Below are positions 44,239-51,755 of a stretch of DNA of 64,000 bases, piece by piece. The position numbers and the translations under genes are program-made. The notes under the pieces are model-generated. The model was not told where the DNA came from and searched no databases. It saw nothing but the letters and a program-made list of their open reading frames with translations. Origin of the DNA: Flavobacterium reichenbachii (GTDB lineage: Bacteria > Bacteroidota > Bacteroidia > Flavobacteriales > Flavobacteriaceae); NCBI RefSeq assembly GCF_002217435.1, contig NZ_MUHF01000006.1, forward strand, positions 62,001 to 126,000, written 5' to 3'. Positions within the stretch are counted from its first letter, which is position 1. Every line of letters starts with the position of its first letter.

Positions 44239-45639
44239 TTAAAATTTAAATCCGAGTCGGGCATTAAAGAAAACACCGTCTTTAGAATTTGGAATAATGT
44301 CATTTATGAATGCTCCGGTTTTGAAATACTGAATACCGCTTACAACCGAAATATATTTGTTTACGCTGTAGGAGAAATTAGCCAGATATGCTGTTCCGAT
44401 ATATCTTTCGTCAGAAGCGCTTCCCGGTAAATTTAAGGTGCCGCTTGGTCTGTAAACACCGTCCTGAGTTGAATATCTCCAGTTAAAAACCACATCGACC
44501 TGCATCTTTAGCTCTGGCAGTAAATCCATCGTGGCGTAAGGATGAATATCGATAAGGTTTACCGGACCAACCTGCGGACTGAAACCAAAATAGCCTCCTT
44601 TTGGATAAATCGGATTGAATGTCTGCAGATTTCCGTCGCCTTCTTTTTTATCACCTGAAATATAATCATTTCGAAGGTTTATTGTCGGCTTAAATTTCAC
44701 GTTTTCAAAAGAATAGCCAATGTCAATTGATCCTGTCCAGGCATTTATATTTCCTGAGCCAAAAGTTCCGAATTGATAGGCTGCTTCCAGATTGTAAATA
44801 AAACCGCCGCCGTATTTCCAAAGTCTTGTTCCAACTGTATGTCGTCTTTCAGGCGCAATTCCTTCCTCAAAAAGCGATTCGTCTCTTCTGATTCCGAGGT
44901 AATACAAATCCAGATTGCCTGCTTTTGGGAATATTATTTTTGAATACGCTCCCCAAAGATTCAGTTGTTTCGACATTTTATTGTCAAAGACACCCGTATT
45001 TATAGTATCGGCCATCATGGCAAATCCGTCAATTGAGAATCGGGCAGAAGAGTACATTATTTTTCCTCCCGTAAAATAAAGCCTTGCATTTGGACCTTCT
45101 CTAACCGAAATTAATCTTCCGGAACCATAATCGAGTTCTTGTCTTCCGGCACGAACGATTATTTTTTTATCTTCTTTCTGATATACATTCACATCTAAAA
45201 AAAGATTCTGAACGTTCAGCTGATCTTCATCAATCCCACGTGGACCGTTAATTCTTCCGTCTTGAAGAGCACTTCTTAATTGAGCAAATACTCTAAAAGT
45301 TTTTCCTAAATGAATATCGGCATGAAGATCGTAACGCTGTAATAAGAAATTGTTATGACCAATATTTAATCTTCCCCAATCTTCATTGTTGAAATCGACA
45401 TATTCATATCGGGCTTCACCTCCAAGAGACATATAAAAATCTTTCTCTTTGTTTAAAGGAATAAATTTTAGATTCTCATAAAAGTTTCTGCTTGAATCTT
45501 TTAGAAATTCGTAGTTTTCATCATAGCGCAAAAGCTTAAAATTTTGTGCCGATGCTGCGCTTCCAATTAAAAGAAAACACATCATGATAATCCCGAAGTT
45601 CTTATTTTTTTGCAATATGGATTTTGATGATTCCAACAT
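44239..45639 (-). CDS. Alginate_exp family outer-membrane porin
   Basis: After an N-terminal signal region ending ASAQ (about residue 32), the protein is a string of amphipathic beta strands ending in the outer-membrane signature FNARLGFKF. Segments such as YMSLGGEARYEYVDF, FAQLRSALQDGR, RAGRQELDYGSGRLISVREGPN and RRHTVGTRLW fit the alginate_exp (AlgE-like) family. Such porins pass various small substrates, not only alginate. It may admit the substrate of the amidohydrolase or of the isochorismatase-fold enzyme. The gene lies 59 nt downstream of the latter. Confidence 0.85.
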   Translation of the reverse strand: MLESSKSILQKNKNFGIIMMCFLLIGSAASAQNFKLLRYDENYEFLKDSSRNFYENLKFIPLNKEKDFYMSLGGEARYEYVDFNNEDWGRLNIGHNNFLLQRYDLHADIHLGKTFRVFAQLRSALQDGRINGPRGIDEDQLNVQNLFLDVNVYQKEDKKIIVRAGRQELDYGSGRLISVREGPNARLYFTGGKIMYSSARFSIDGFAMMADTINTGVFDNKMSKQLNLWGAYSKIIFPKAGNLDLYYLGIRRDESLFEEGIAPERRHTVGTRLWKYGGGFIYNLEAAYQFGTFGSGNINAWTGSIDIGYSFENVKFKPTINLRNDYISGDKKEGDGNLQTFNPIYPKGGYFGFSPQVGPVNLIDIHPYATMDLLPELKMQVDVVFNWRYSTQDGVYRPSGTLNLPGSASDERYIGTAYLANFSYSVNKYISVVSGIQYFKTGAFINDIIPNSKDGVFFNARLGFKF

Positions 45640-45666
45640 AATGAAGGGGTGAAAGGTTATTTTTTT

Positions 45667-45690
45667 GTTTCAGGTTTCAAGTTTCAGGTT
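45667..45690. repeat. GTTTCAGGTT direct repeat
   Basis: Two copies (45667-45676, 45681-45690) separated by TCAA, between the porin and isochorismatase-like genes. It is the reverse complement of the CTGAAACC micro-repeat at 23189. Confidence 0.4.
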
Positions 45691-45698
45691 AAACCGAA

Positions 45699-46331
45699 TT
45701 AGTGTTTTAACATGTTGTGTGCGTAATGAATACCTAAACCGTAAGATCCACCGTGTTTTTTCATTAAATTGGTTACCGGAACATAGGTTTCCTGACGTGC
45801 CCAGTCTCTTTGAAGCTCTAATATATATTGGATAGAAGTGATTGGCTGTGCACCAACTTGAATCATTCTCTGAATGGCACGTTCGTGAGCTTCTTCGCTT
45901 ACATCACCGCAGGCATCTGTGATTACGTACACTTCGTAACCTTCTTCAATAGCAGATAAAGCTGGACCAACGATACAAACTCCTGTCCATAATCCGGCTA
46001 GAACTATTTTTTTCTTGTTTTTTCCTGTGATAGCTTTATAAGCATTTTCATCTTCCCAAGTGTTCATTGTAGTACGGTCAATATATCCTGAAGTGGCAAT
46101 TGGATAGTATTCTTCAATTTCTGGGAAAACAGGACCTGCAAAGCTTTCTTCAAAAACAGTAGTTACAATTGTGGGAACGTTAAAAATTTTAGATGCACCG
46201 CAAATAATGGCAACATTATTACGTAACTCGCTCAAAGCAATGCTGCTTGTAGCAAATGCCATTTGTCCTTCAAAATCGATTAATACTAATGCATGATTGT
46301 CTGGTGATAATAAGTTTACTGATGGTTTCAT
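45699..46331 (-). CDS. Isochorismatase-fold cysteine hydrolase (YcaC-like)
   Basis: The 210-residue protein has LVLIDFEGQMAF (D19) and LAGLWTGVCIVG (C119), two of the expected catalytic residues. IDRTTMNTWED near 84-94 would supply the basic residue, Arg rather than the usual Lys, as I recall for the YcaC group. The reaction is unknown; related enzymes hydrolyse amides. A sigma-54-like promoter lies 31 nt upstream with the TACGATATTTCGTA palindrome 56 nt before it, so this gene is the cleanest candidate target of the local activators. Confidence 0.85.
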   Translation of the reverse strand: MKPSVNLLSPDNHALVLIDFEGQMAFATSSIALSELRNNVAIICGASKIFNVPTIVTTVFEESFAGPVFPEIEEYYPIATSGYIDRTTMNTWEDENAYKAITGKNKKKIVLAGLWTGVCIVGPALSAIEEGYEVYVITDACGDVSEEAHERAIQRMIQVGAQPITSIQYILELQRDWARQETYVPVTNLMKKHGGSYGLGIHYAHNMLKH

Positions 46332-46361
46332 AGGATGTTTATTTTTAATATTATTAGTTAT

Positions 46362-46445
46362 GCCAATTAAATGCCAAATTGTTAATAGCTTGTTATATTG
46401 GTTTTTATGTTTTAAAGCAACTCTATTCTCTTACGATATTTCGTA
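46362..46445 (-). promoter_or_regulatory. Sigma-54-like promoter with TACGATATTTCGTA enhancer
   Basis: On the minus strand the palindrome (46445-46432) is followed after 56 nt by TTGGCATTTAATTGGCA (GG at 46375, GC ending 46362), with GG-N10-GC spacing. The isochorismatase-like ATG is 30 nt downstream of the -12 element. Confidence 0.7.
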
Positions 46446-46470
46446 AATTTATTATTGCTTTATAAAATTG

Positions 46471-46791
46471 TTATGAATGAGTGGAGAGTTTTTTAATCAT
46501 TTCTGTAGAAACAGAGTCAGCATAAATTCCAAATGCGCTGGTTAAAACTCCTTTTAGGTTGTAGATATCAGATACAATTCCGTACACAATATCTTCATCT
46601 CCGGGATCTGTATCCCCTTCAAAACGAAACAGATATTCGATTTTAAATTCTTCCGGAGACATTGTTTGCGTGTTATTATTATAACGGATACAATTTTCGT
46701 CAAGATTAAAATTTTCTGTAAAACCTTGTTGATTCAGCCATTGCAAAGCTTCGGTAACGGTATCAAAAGCGGGTTGTTGTAATGAACTCAT
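46471..46791 (-). CDS. Small conserved protein of unknown function
   Basis: The 106-residue acidic protein (FDTVTEALQWLNQQGFTENF, FRFEGDTDPGDEDIVYGI) resembles a short Bacteroidota family often labelled phosphoribosylpyrophosphate synthetase. It is far too short for that enzyme and lacks its nucleotide- and PPi-binding motifs, so the label should not be copied. It lies between the chloroperoxidase-like and isochorismatase-like genes, and a 9-bp hairpin precedes its start. Confidence 0.7.
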   Translation of the reverse strand: MSSLQQPAFDTVTEALQWLNQQGFTENFNLDENCIRYNNNTQTMSPEEFKIEYLFRFEGDTDPGDEDIVYGIVSDIYNLKGVLTSAFGIYADSVSTEMIKKLSTHS

Positions 46792-46805
46792 AATGGAGAA
46801 GATTA

Positions 46806-46837
46806 AACTGCCTGTGAAAGAACCTTTGCAGGCAGTT
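46806..46837 (-). other. Intergenic hairpin upstream of the 106-residue protein
   Basis: AACTGCCTG (46806-46814) pairs with CAGGCAGTT (46829-46837) around a 14-nt loop, 15 nt before the ATG at 46791. There is no T-run, so an mRNA processing or attenuation element is likelier than a terminator for the upstream hydrolase gene. Confidence 0.5.
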
Positions 46838-46861
46838 GATTAATTAGAGTGTTTTTATTAT

Positions 46862-47677
46862 TTATTTAATAAAAGCAAGAATATCATTGTTGATCGTTTC
46901 TGCTTCTGTAGTTGGCATTCCGTGAGGAAATCCTGGATATGAAATAAGTTTTCCGTTTTTCAAAAGTGCTGCAGCTCTTGGTGCCTGACCGTAAGGAACA
47001 ATTTGATCGTCTTCTCCGTGCAATACCAAAACCGGAATATCTAAACTCTTAAGATCTTCTGTGAAATCTGATTCAGAAAACGCTTTAATTCCTTCATAAT
47101 GAGCCAATACAGAACCCATCATTCCCTGACGCCACCAATTGTGTTTAATACCTTCGTGAACAGTTGTTCCTTCGCGGTTCCATCCGTAAAATGGAATCGG
47201 GAAATCGTAAAAATATTGTGCTCTGTTAAAACCTGTACCTTGTCTTATTTCATCAAAAACAGACAATGGAACGCCTTCTGGATTTGATTCGTTTTGAATC
47301 ATAATCGGCGTTACAGCACTAATAATTACTGCTTTTGCAACACGTCCTTTTCCGTATTTTGCAGCGTAACGAATTACTTCACCTCCACCAGTGGAGTGAC
47401 CTACGTGAATAGCGTCTTTTAAATCAAGAGCAGCTGTCAATTCTGCTACATCAGATGCGTAAGTTTCCATATTATTTCCTTCAGAACTTTGACCAGAACG
47501 ACCGTGTCCGCGTCTGTCATGTGCAATAACTCTATATCCTTGTTTAAGGAAAAACATCATTTGAGCATCCCAGTCATCACTAGATAAGGGCCATCCGTGG
47601 TGAAAAACAATTGGCTGACCTGTTCCCCAATCTTTGTAAAAAATTTCTGTTCCGTCTTGTGTTTTAAATGTGCTCAT
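46862..47677 (-). CDS. Alpha/beta hydrolase, non-heme chloroperoxidase-like
   Basis: The 271-residue enzyme has HHGWPLSSDDW (oxyanion region), VGHSTGGGEV (S95), LHGEDDQIVP (Asp) and GFPHGMP (His). This is the cofactor-free chloroperoxidase/perhydrolase group, whose members are esterases with perhydrolase side activity. It is normal in length and lacks a signal peptide. Its upstream region carries both recurrent palindromes and a small ORF, and is the most elaborate promoter region in the window. Confidence 0.88.
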   Translation of the reverse strand: MSTFKTQDGTEIFYKDWGTGQPIVFHHGWPLSSDDWDAQMMFFLKQGYRVIAHDRRGHGRSGQSSEGNNMETYASDVAELTAALDLKDAIHVGHSTGGGEVIRYAAKYGKGRVAKAVIISAVTPIMIQNESNPEGVPLSVFDEIRQGTGFNRAQYFYDFPIPFYGWNREGTTVHEGIKHNWWRQGMMGSVLAHYEGIKAFSESDFTEDLKSLDIPVLVLHGEDDQIVPYGQAPRAAALLKNGKLISYPGFPHGMPTTEAETINNDILAFIK

Positions 47678-47789
47678 GATTTTTGAATTTAAGATTAATT
47701 ATATTGTGGGTTTTTAATTTAACTTGAAGATTAATTTTGATTTTTAACAGTTAATGTATCAAATGTCTAATTTTGTCTTGTTTGTGTTG

Positions 47790-47834
47790 CAAATTTATTA
47801 TAGAACAAAAGGTCTATCGATTAATCTAGGTTAA
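47790..47834 (-). promoter_or_regulatory. Promoter with TTAAYCTAGRTTAA palindrome
   Basis: Minus-strand palindrome (47834-47821), 23-nt gap, then the -7 box TAAATTTG (47797-47790). Sequence and spacing match the dioxygenase promoter, including conserved bases flanking the palindrome. The hydrolase ATG is about 110 nt downstream. Confidence 0.7.
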
Positions 47835-47899
47835 GAAGTGAAAAAGTTTATTTCACAACATTACTTTTATCTAAATCTGCTCAGCCAGAATTAAGGCTT

Positions 47900-47968
47900 T
47901 TAGTCTATTTTTTTATTTGCGGTAAGCACTGGATCTCGTGCAAAAGACAACACATCATTTGTTTTCAT
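47900..47968 (-). CDS. 22-residue small ORF, leader peptide or gene remnant
   Basis: ATG at 47968 opens MKTNDVLSFARDPVLTANKK and stops at 47900. It is the first ORF downstream of the sigma-54-like element at 48010. A perfect 10-bp inverted repeat (47967-47976 with 47998-48007) reaches into its start codon. It may be a leader peptide for the hydrolase transcript or the remains of a deleted gene. Coding status is unproven. Confidence 0.35.
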   Translation of the reverse strand: MKTNDVLSFARDPVLTANKKID

Positions 47969-48009
47969 GTTCTGCAATTATTAAATTAATAAGTTGATGC
48001 AGAACATTA

Positions 48010-48095
48010 GCCAAATAATGTGCCTTTATTTTTAAATAACTGATTATTAGTTATTTGTGTTTTTGGATGGGATTAATTGTTTACGATATTTCGTA
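48010..48095 (-). promoter_or_regulatory. TACGATATTTCGTA palindrome with sigma-54-like element
   Basis: The palindrome (48095-48082) is followed after 57 nt by GGCACATTATTTGGC (48024-48010). The -24 half is close to consensus, but the GG to GC spacer is 11 rather than 10, so activity is uncertain. Confidence 0.5.
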
Positions 48096-48195
48096 AAATT
48101 ATTATTTACATCACGAAGATTATGATGTAAATGTTGTTTTAGAACAAGCTTTTTGTTTTATAGTTGCGTCATTACGGGGTAATGTATTAAGATTT

Positions 48196-49695
48196 TTATT
48201 CAGATTGTTTAGAACGATATATGTATTCATTGTTTATTTCGTCCCAAAGAATTTCATGAAGGTCCCAGCTTCCTCTTGTTGCAGGTGCTTCAAGTTTTTG
48301 AGCTATAATGATTTTTTCGCCGTCAGTTCGCAGATTTATCATTCCGTAAACAGTTACTAAACGTTCTTTAGTAATAGGTTTAACATTCACTTTCGAATTT
48401 GTATTGGAGCGTTTTAAAAATTCTGGTGTAGATCTTGAAAGTTCTGTCGAAAATATTAAAGATCTTTCTCCTCTGCTATATTTACCAATCGTTCCCAATG
48501 TATCAGGTCGCGGATGACAATGAGGTTCCTGATCACCGCTTGAGATAATAGTCGCCAATGGATTAACTGCGTCCATAAATTCGCTTGTAAAATCTGAAGA
48601 TCCATGATGACAGGATTTTGCAACATCCACCTGAAATATTTTGCGGGCGTCTAATACCGCTTGTTTAATAGCTTCTTTAGCCAGATCTCTATCTTTTTGC
48701 AGTTTAGATTTTAGCTTTGCTCTTAATTCCGGAAGATCTGCACCCGTGTAATGTTTGATTAAATAATCTTCAGAATCTTCGTTAAGGTCTCCGCCTAATA
48801 AAATTTTTACTTTTCCTATTGCTAGTTTTATAATTATCGAATGCCCATTCTTGGTCTTTCCTTTATTACCCTTAAAAACGGGCAATGCAGGTTTATTATC
48901 GACTATTTGAGCAACCGGACCCACTATTTCCATAACTGCTGTGGCGCTTCCTATAGATGGCGCACCATTACGCAGACTCAGTTTTTCGGCAGTGGTTTTT
49001 TGCAGCATCTTAATATAGTTTGCATTAAAAGTGCTTTCAACAGCTATTCTTTGCTGGAAATCAGATTCTGTATCGCATAAGTCTGTAATGTAATCTTTCT
49101 TATTCGATGAAATTAAAGTTCCGAGACTTCCCGGTTTAGTTCCGGTTTTTTCAACCATTCCATTATGGTACACTTTTTCTATCTTAAAAGTCTTGTTGCC
49201 ATTTGTAGTGTGTTCAAATATTTTTGTAAAACCCATATAGTGATCATCATCAGAATGAGAAATTACAACTGTAAAAGGAGGAGGAAATTTTCCGCCTTTC
49301 TCGATATTATACCTCCAGTTTAAAAAGCGGAACATATTGTCAGAAGAGCCTGCATCAACCAAATAATGATCATCTTCTGGAGTAACAATATGGCAGCCGT
49401 CACCTTGACCAACATCTACAAAATTTACTTCAAGAATTCTATTATGCTGTATTTCGTGAGGCAGGATATAGCCATTTTGGTTTCGGCCTCTTACTTTAAT
49501 ATATTCAGTTCCTTCAATCGTTTCGTAAACAGGCATTCCGTCATCTCCTGTTAACAAACTAATCCAATCTCCAAATAACAAATGTTTAACCCATGTAAAT
49601 TTTTTGTCACCATTACCTTTTTTAGTGTAATTCATAATTTTTACAGATGGAAAAACGGCAAATCCTTTCTTGTTTTCAATTACTTTTTGGTCCAT
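48196..49695 (-). CDS. Metallo-beta-lactamase-fold protein (ComEC/Rec2-like), cytoplasmic
   Basis: The N-terminal 80 residues look SH3-like (HLLFGDWISLL, YIKVRGRNQNGYI). The remainder is a ComEC-type metallo-beta-lactamase domain: VNFVDVGQGDGCHIV, VVISHSDDDHYMGF (HxDDDH in place of HxHxDH), LLGGDLNEDS and KSCHHGSSDF. No membrane segments are present, so it is not a DNA-uptake channel. Such soluble proteins are poorly understood; hydrolysis of a phosphodiester or nucleotide is possible. It is a single gene with large gaps on both sides. Confidence 0.78.
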   Translation of the reverse strand: MDQKVIENKKGFAVFPSVKIMNYTKKGNGDKKFTWVKHLLFGDWISLLTGDDGMPVYETIEGTEYIKVRGRNQNGYILPHEIQHNRILEVNFVDVGQGDGCHIVTPEDDHYLVDAGSSDNMFRFLNWRYNIEKGGKFPPPFTVVISHSDDDHYMGFTKIFEHTTNGNKTFKIEKVYHNGMVEKTGTKPGSLGTLISSNKKDYITDLCDTESDFQQRIAVESTFNANYIKMLQKTTAEKLSLRNGAPSIGSATAVMEIVGPVAQIVDNKPALPVFKGNKGKTKNGHSIIIKLAIGKVKILLGGDLNEDSEDYLIKHYTGADLPELRAKLKSKLQKDRDLAKEAIKQAVLDARKIFQVDVAKSCHHGSSDFTSEFMDAVNPLATIISSGDQEPHCHPRPDTLGTIGKYSRGERSLIFSTELSRSTPEFLKRSNTNSKVNVKPITKERLVTVYGMINLRTDGEKIIIAQKLEAPATRGSWDLHEILWDEINNEYIYRSKQSE

Positions 49696-50332
49696 AATTA
49701 CTATTTTTTAGATTATTATTTTTGAAATCCGATTCAATACAAAATGTGCTGCTGATTCAGTTTTTTCAATTTAAGGTATAAAACTAATTATTGTAAGTTG
49801 TTTATTTATAGGTATTTATACTTGAATTTAAAAAAGCTTGGCCATAGAATATTTATTCATTTTTTCTTTGATTAAAAACAGCAGCCAATAGTAATTTATA
49901 ATCCTAATCTTATATTGTATAATAAGTAAAGAATTCTTTAAAAAAATATATTTTCTTTCTAAGAATGGCTGTTCATGTTGATGTATGTTCTTTTAATTAA
50001 TAAAATAAGTTTCGATTTGATAAAATTTTATTTAAAAATAATTTAGAAGTATTTTTTTTGTGTTAAAAATAGGTAAGTAAAATCTATTGAGCTGTGATAA
50101 TAATGATAAGTAAAAATTTACATTTTAGAATTAATTATAACTTTTAGTTATATTCTATAAGGAGCTTGTAAGAAAAAAAACCGCTTTTAGTTGTAATATT
50201 GCTATGATAAAGTTTTGCATCTGCATTTGGACTTTGTCCTGTTTTTCTAGTCCAAAGCGTATTCAAAACAGATAATTTGTATTGCTTTCGCAGCAATAAT
50301 TTTCTGTATTTTTTTAATAATGATTAATTACT
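49696..50332. other. 637-nt AT-rich intergenic region
   Basis: No convincing gene is visible. One hairpin, TTTGGACT/AGTCCAAA (50226-50233 with 50249-50256), lies near 50.2 kb without a T-run. The region separates two divergently read genes and probably holds both promoters. Confidence 0.4.
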
Positions 50333-50767
50333 ATGTTCATTACTCTTACTCCTGATCGCATTCACTTTGAATACGGATCAAAACGCTGGCAATACAATTT
50401 TGAGGAAATTGCAGAGCTTGGCCTGCTCAAAAAAAAGAAAACCTACTTTCTTGAAAATGGTGCTTTTATCTTAGTTACGGTCTTGACTAATTACTTTTTA
50501 TTTTTTTCAGATTTTATGGAGCTGTATTATATCATACCCGCTTTGTTACTGTATACTGTTATAGTTATTTCCAGATTTCATAATACAATAGAATTTGAAT
50601 ATTTTGTAATCGTAAGAGACGTTTATCAAAAAGAGATAAGAGTAAAAATAAAGGCTTTAGACCGTGTAATTATAGGTAAAGAAATTGACCATTACTTGAG
50701 TTTAGAGTTTGATCGTGTTTTACAGCTAAACAAATCTTCTAACTTTAAAATCGGCTCATGTGCTTAA
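50333..50767 (+). CDS. Hypothetical two-helix membrane protein
   Basis: The 144-residue protein starts with a beta-rich segment (TPDRIHFEYGSKRWQYNFEEI), has two hydrophobic helices (about 42-60 and 64-81), and ends with a soluble beta/alpha part (KEIRVKIKALDRVIIG). The layout recalls PH-like or YcxB-like membrane proteins, but no family can be assigned. Its stop overlaps a 29-codon ORF by 10 nt. Confidence 0.6.
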   Translation: MFITLTPDRIHFEYGSKRWQYNFEEIAELGLLKKKKTYFLENGAFILVTVLTNYFLFFSDFMELYYIIPALLLYTVIVISRFHNTIEFEYFVIVRDVYQKEIRVKIKALDRVIIGKEIDHYLSLEFDRVLQLNKSSNFKIGSCA

Positions 50768-50847
50768 CAGAAAATTGGAAATATCAGCTGGCCTTTGTTT
50801 TTCTGGCTCTGGTTTATGGTTTTGTAATCACCATGAGAAAAGAATAA
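50758..50847 (+). CDS. 29-residue single-span membrane peptide (candidate)
   Basis: ATG at 50758 overlaps the end of the previous gene. The product begins MCLTENWKYQLAFVFLALVY and ends TMRKE: a hydrophobic span with charged ends, as in real small membrane proteins. Overlap suggests coupled translation. No homologue is known to me. Confidence 0.4.
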   Translation: MCLTENWKYQLAFVFLALVYGFVITMRKE

Positions 50848-50969
50848 GTACTGATTTCTATAACCTACAAAGTAAACAGTATTAGATTATGCATTAAATG
50901 ACACAGTTATACACTAAAAAAATAGTGGTTAGTTTTTAACTGTCAAAAAAAATCCCCCAACAAAAAATT

Positions 50970-51359
50970 ATGGCCACTTCAATAAAGAATAAAATTAAAA
51001 GCATTAGAGAGTTGAAAAATTATACTCAGGAATATGTGGCAGATCAATTAGGCGTCACACAGGCAGGTTACAGTAAGATTGAAAAAGGAAAAACAATTCT
51101 TTCTTTTGCAAAGCTGGTAGAAATCGCACGAATTTTAGAAGTGAGTGTAGAAGATATTATTAGTTTTGACAGTCAGCGTTATTTTAAAAGCTTTAATTCG
51201 GTAAAAGGGAATAGTAATAATGGAGGAATTATAATAAATTCTGATGACAGCGAAGCCTTAAAGCAGCTTTACGAAGATAAGATAGCACTTTTAGAAAAGC
51301 TGTTATTGAGAACAGAACAAGAATTAGAACGATATAAAGAGAAGTTTGGCAATTTTTAA
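50970..51359 (+). CDS. XRE-family helix-turn-helix regulator
   Basis: Residues 5-65 are an HTH_3 domain (IRELKNYTQEYVADQLGVTQAGYSKIEKG split over two helices). A short linker and a C-terminal coiled coil (EDKIALLEKLLLRTEQELERY, about 98-125) suggest dimerisation. This is a frequent small regulator type in Flavobacteriia. No target is evident; both neighbours are unknown small proteins. A strong bidirectional terminator follows. Confidence 0.85.
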   Translation: MATSIKNKIKSIRELKNYTQEYVADQLGVTQAGYSKIEKGKTILSFAKLVEIARILEVSVEDIISFDSQRYFKSFNSVKGNSNNGGIIINSDDSEALKQLYEDKIALLEKLLLRTEQELERYKEKFGNF

Positions 51360-51382
51360 AAATAAAGTTTAGATGTTTCAAT

Positions 51383-51414
51383 AAAAAAGCGAAGTTTTAG
51401 AACTTCGCTTTTTT
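51383..51414. terminator. Bidirectional terminator
   Basis: A perfect 14-bp stem (51383-51396 with 51401-51414, AAAAAAGCGAAGTT arm) with a 4-nt loop lies between the convergent XRE and DUF1508 genes. A- and T-runs on both sides suit both directions. Confidence 0.9.
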
Positions 51415-51422
51415 ACTATAAT

Positions 51423-51755
51423 TTATGCCGTTTGATCGTCTGTAACTGCTGTCGGCGCATTTGTTTTTACAGATTCAATTCCGTTATCTCTCGAAGCAGT
51501 ACTTTCATACATTTCGCTTGATCCGATAATTTGGCCGTTGCTGGCTTTTAGATTAAAATAAGGTTTTCCATTGCTGGATTCCTTTTTTTCAAAACGATTG
51601 TCGTCCTGCGAATTCGTTTTTACAGATTCAATTCCGTTTGTGCAAGCCGCTTTTGTGCTGTAACCTTCACTAGATAAAATAGTTTGTCCGTTACCTGCTT
51701 TTAAATTGAATTGAAATTCTCCGTTGTTTCTCTTAGTAATTACAAATTTTCCCAT
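51423..51755 (-). CDS. DUF1508 (YegP-like) protein with two repeats
   Basis: The 110-residue protein consists of two copies of the YegP unit: GEFQFNLKAGNGQTILSSEGY and KPYFNLKASNGQIIGSSEMY (each split by a short turn), both followed by NGIESVKTN. The family is widespread and often stress-linked, but no biochemical function is established. It is transcribed alone on the minus strand, ending at the bidirectional terminator. Confidence 0.9.
   Translation of the reverse strand: MGKFVITKRNNGEFQFNLKAGNGQTILSSEGYSTKAACTNGIESVKTNSQDDNRFEKKESSNGKPYFNLKASNGQIIGSSEMYESTASRDNGIESVKTNAPTAVTDDQTA

Noticed and set aside
46471..46791. Phosphoribosylpyrophosphate synthetase label for the 106-residue protein
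   Set aside because: It has about a third of the needed length and none of the PRPP-synthetase motifs.
48196..49695. DNA-uptake protein ComEC
   Set aside because: Only the soluble metallo-beta-lactamase part is present; there are no membrane helices or competence neighbours.
50205..50279. 23-codon ORF near the hairpin at 50.2 kb
   Set aside because: Odd composition and no start context; not distinguishable from chance in AT-rich DNA.
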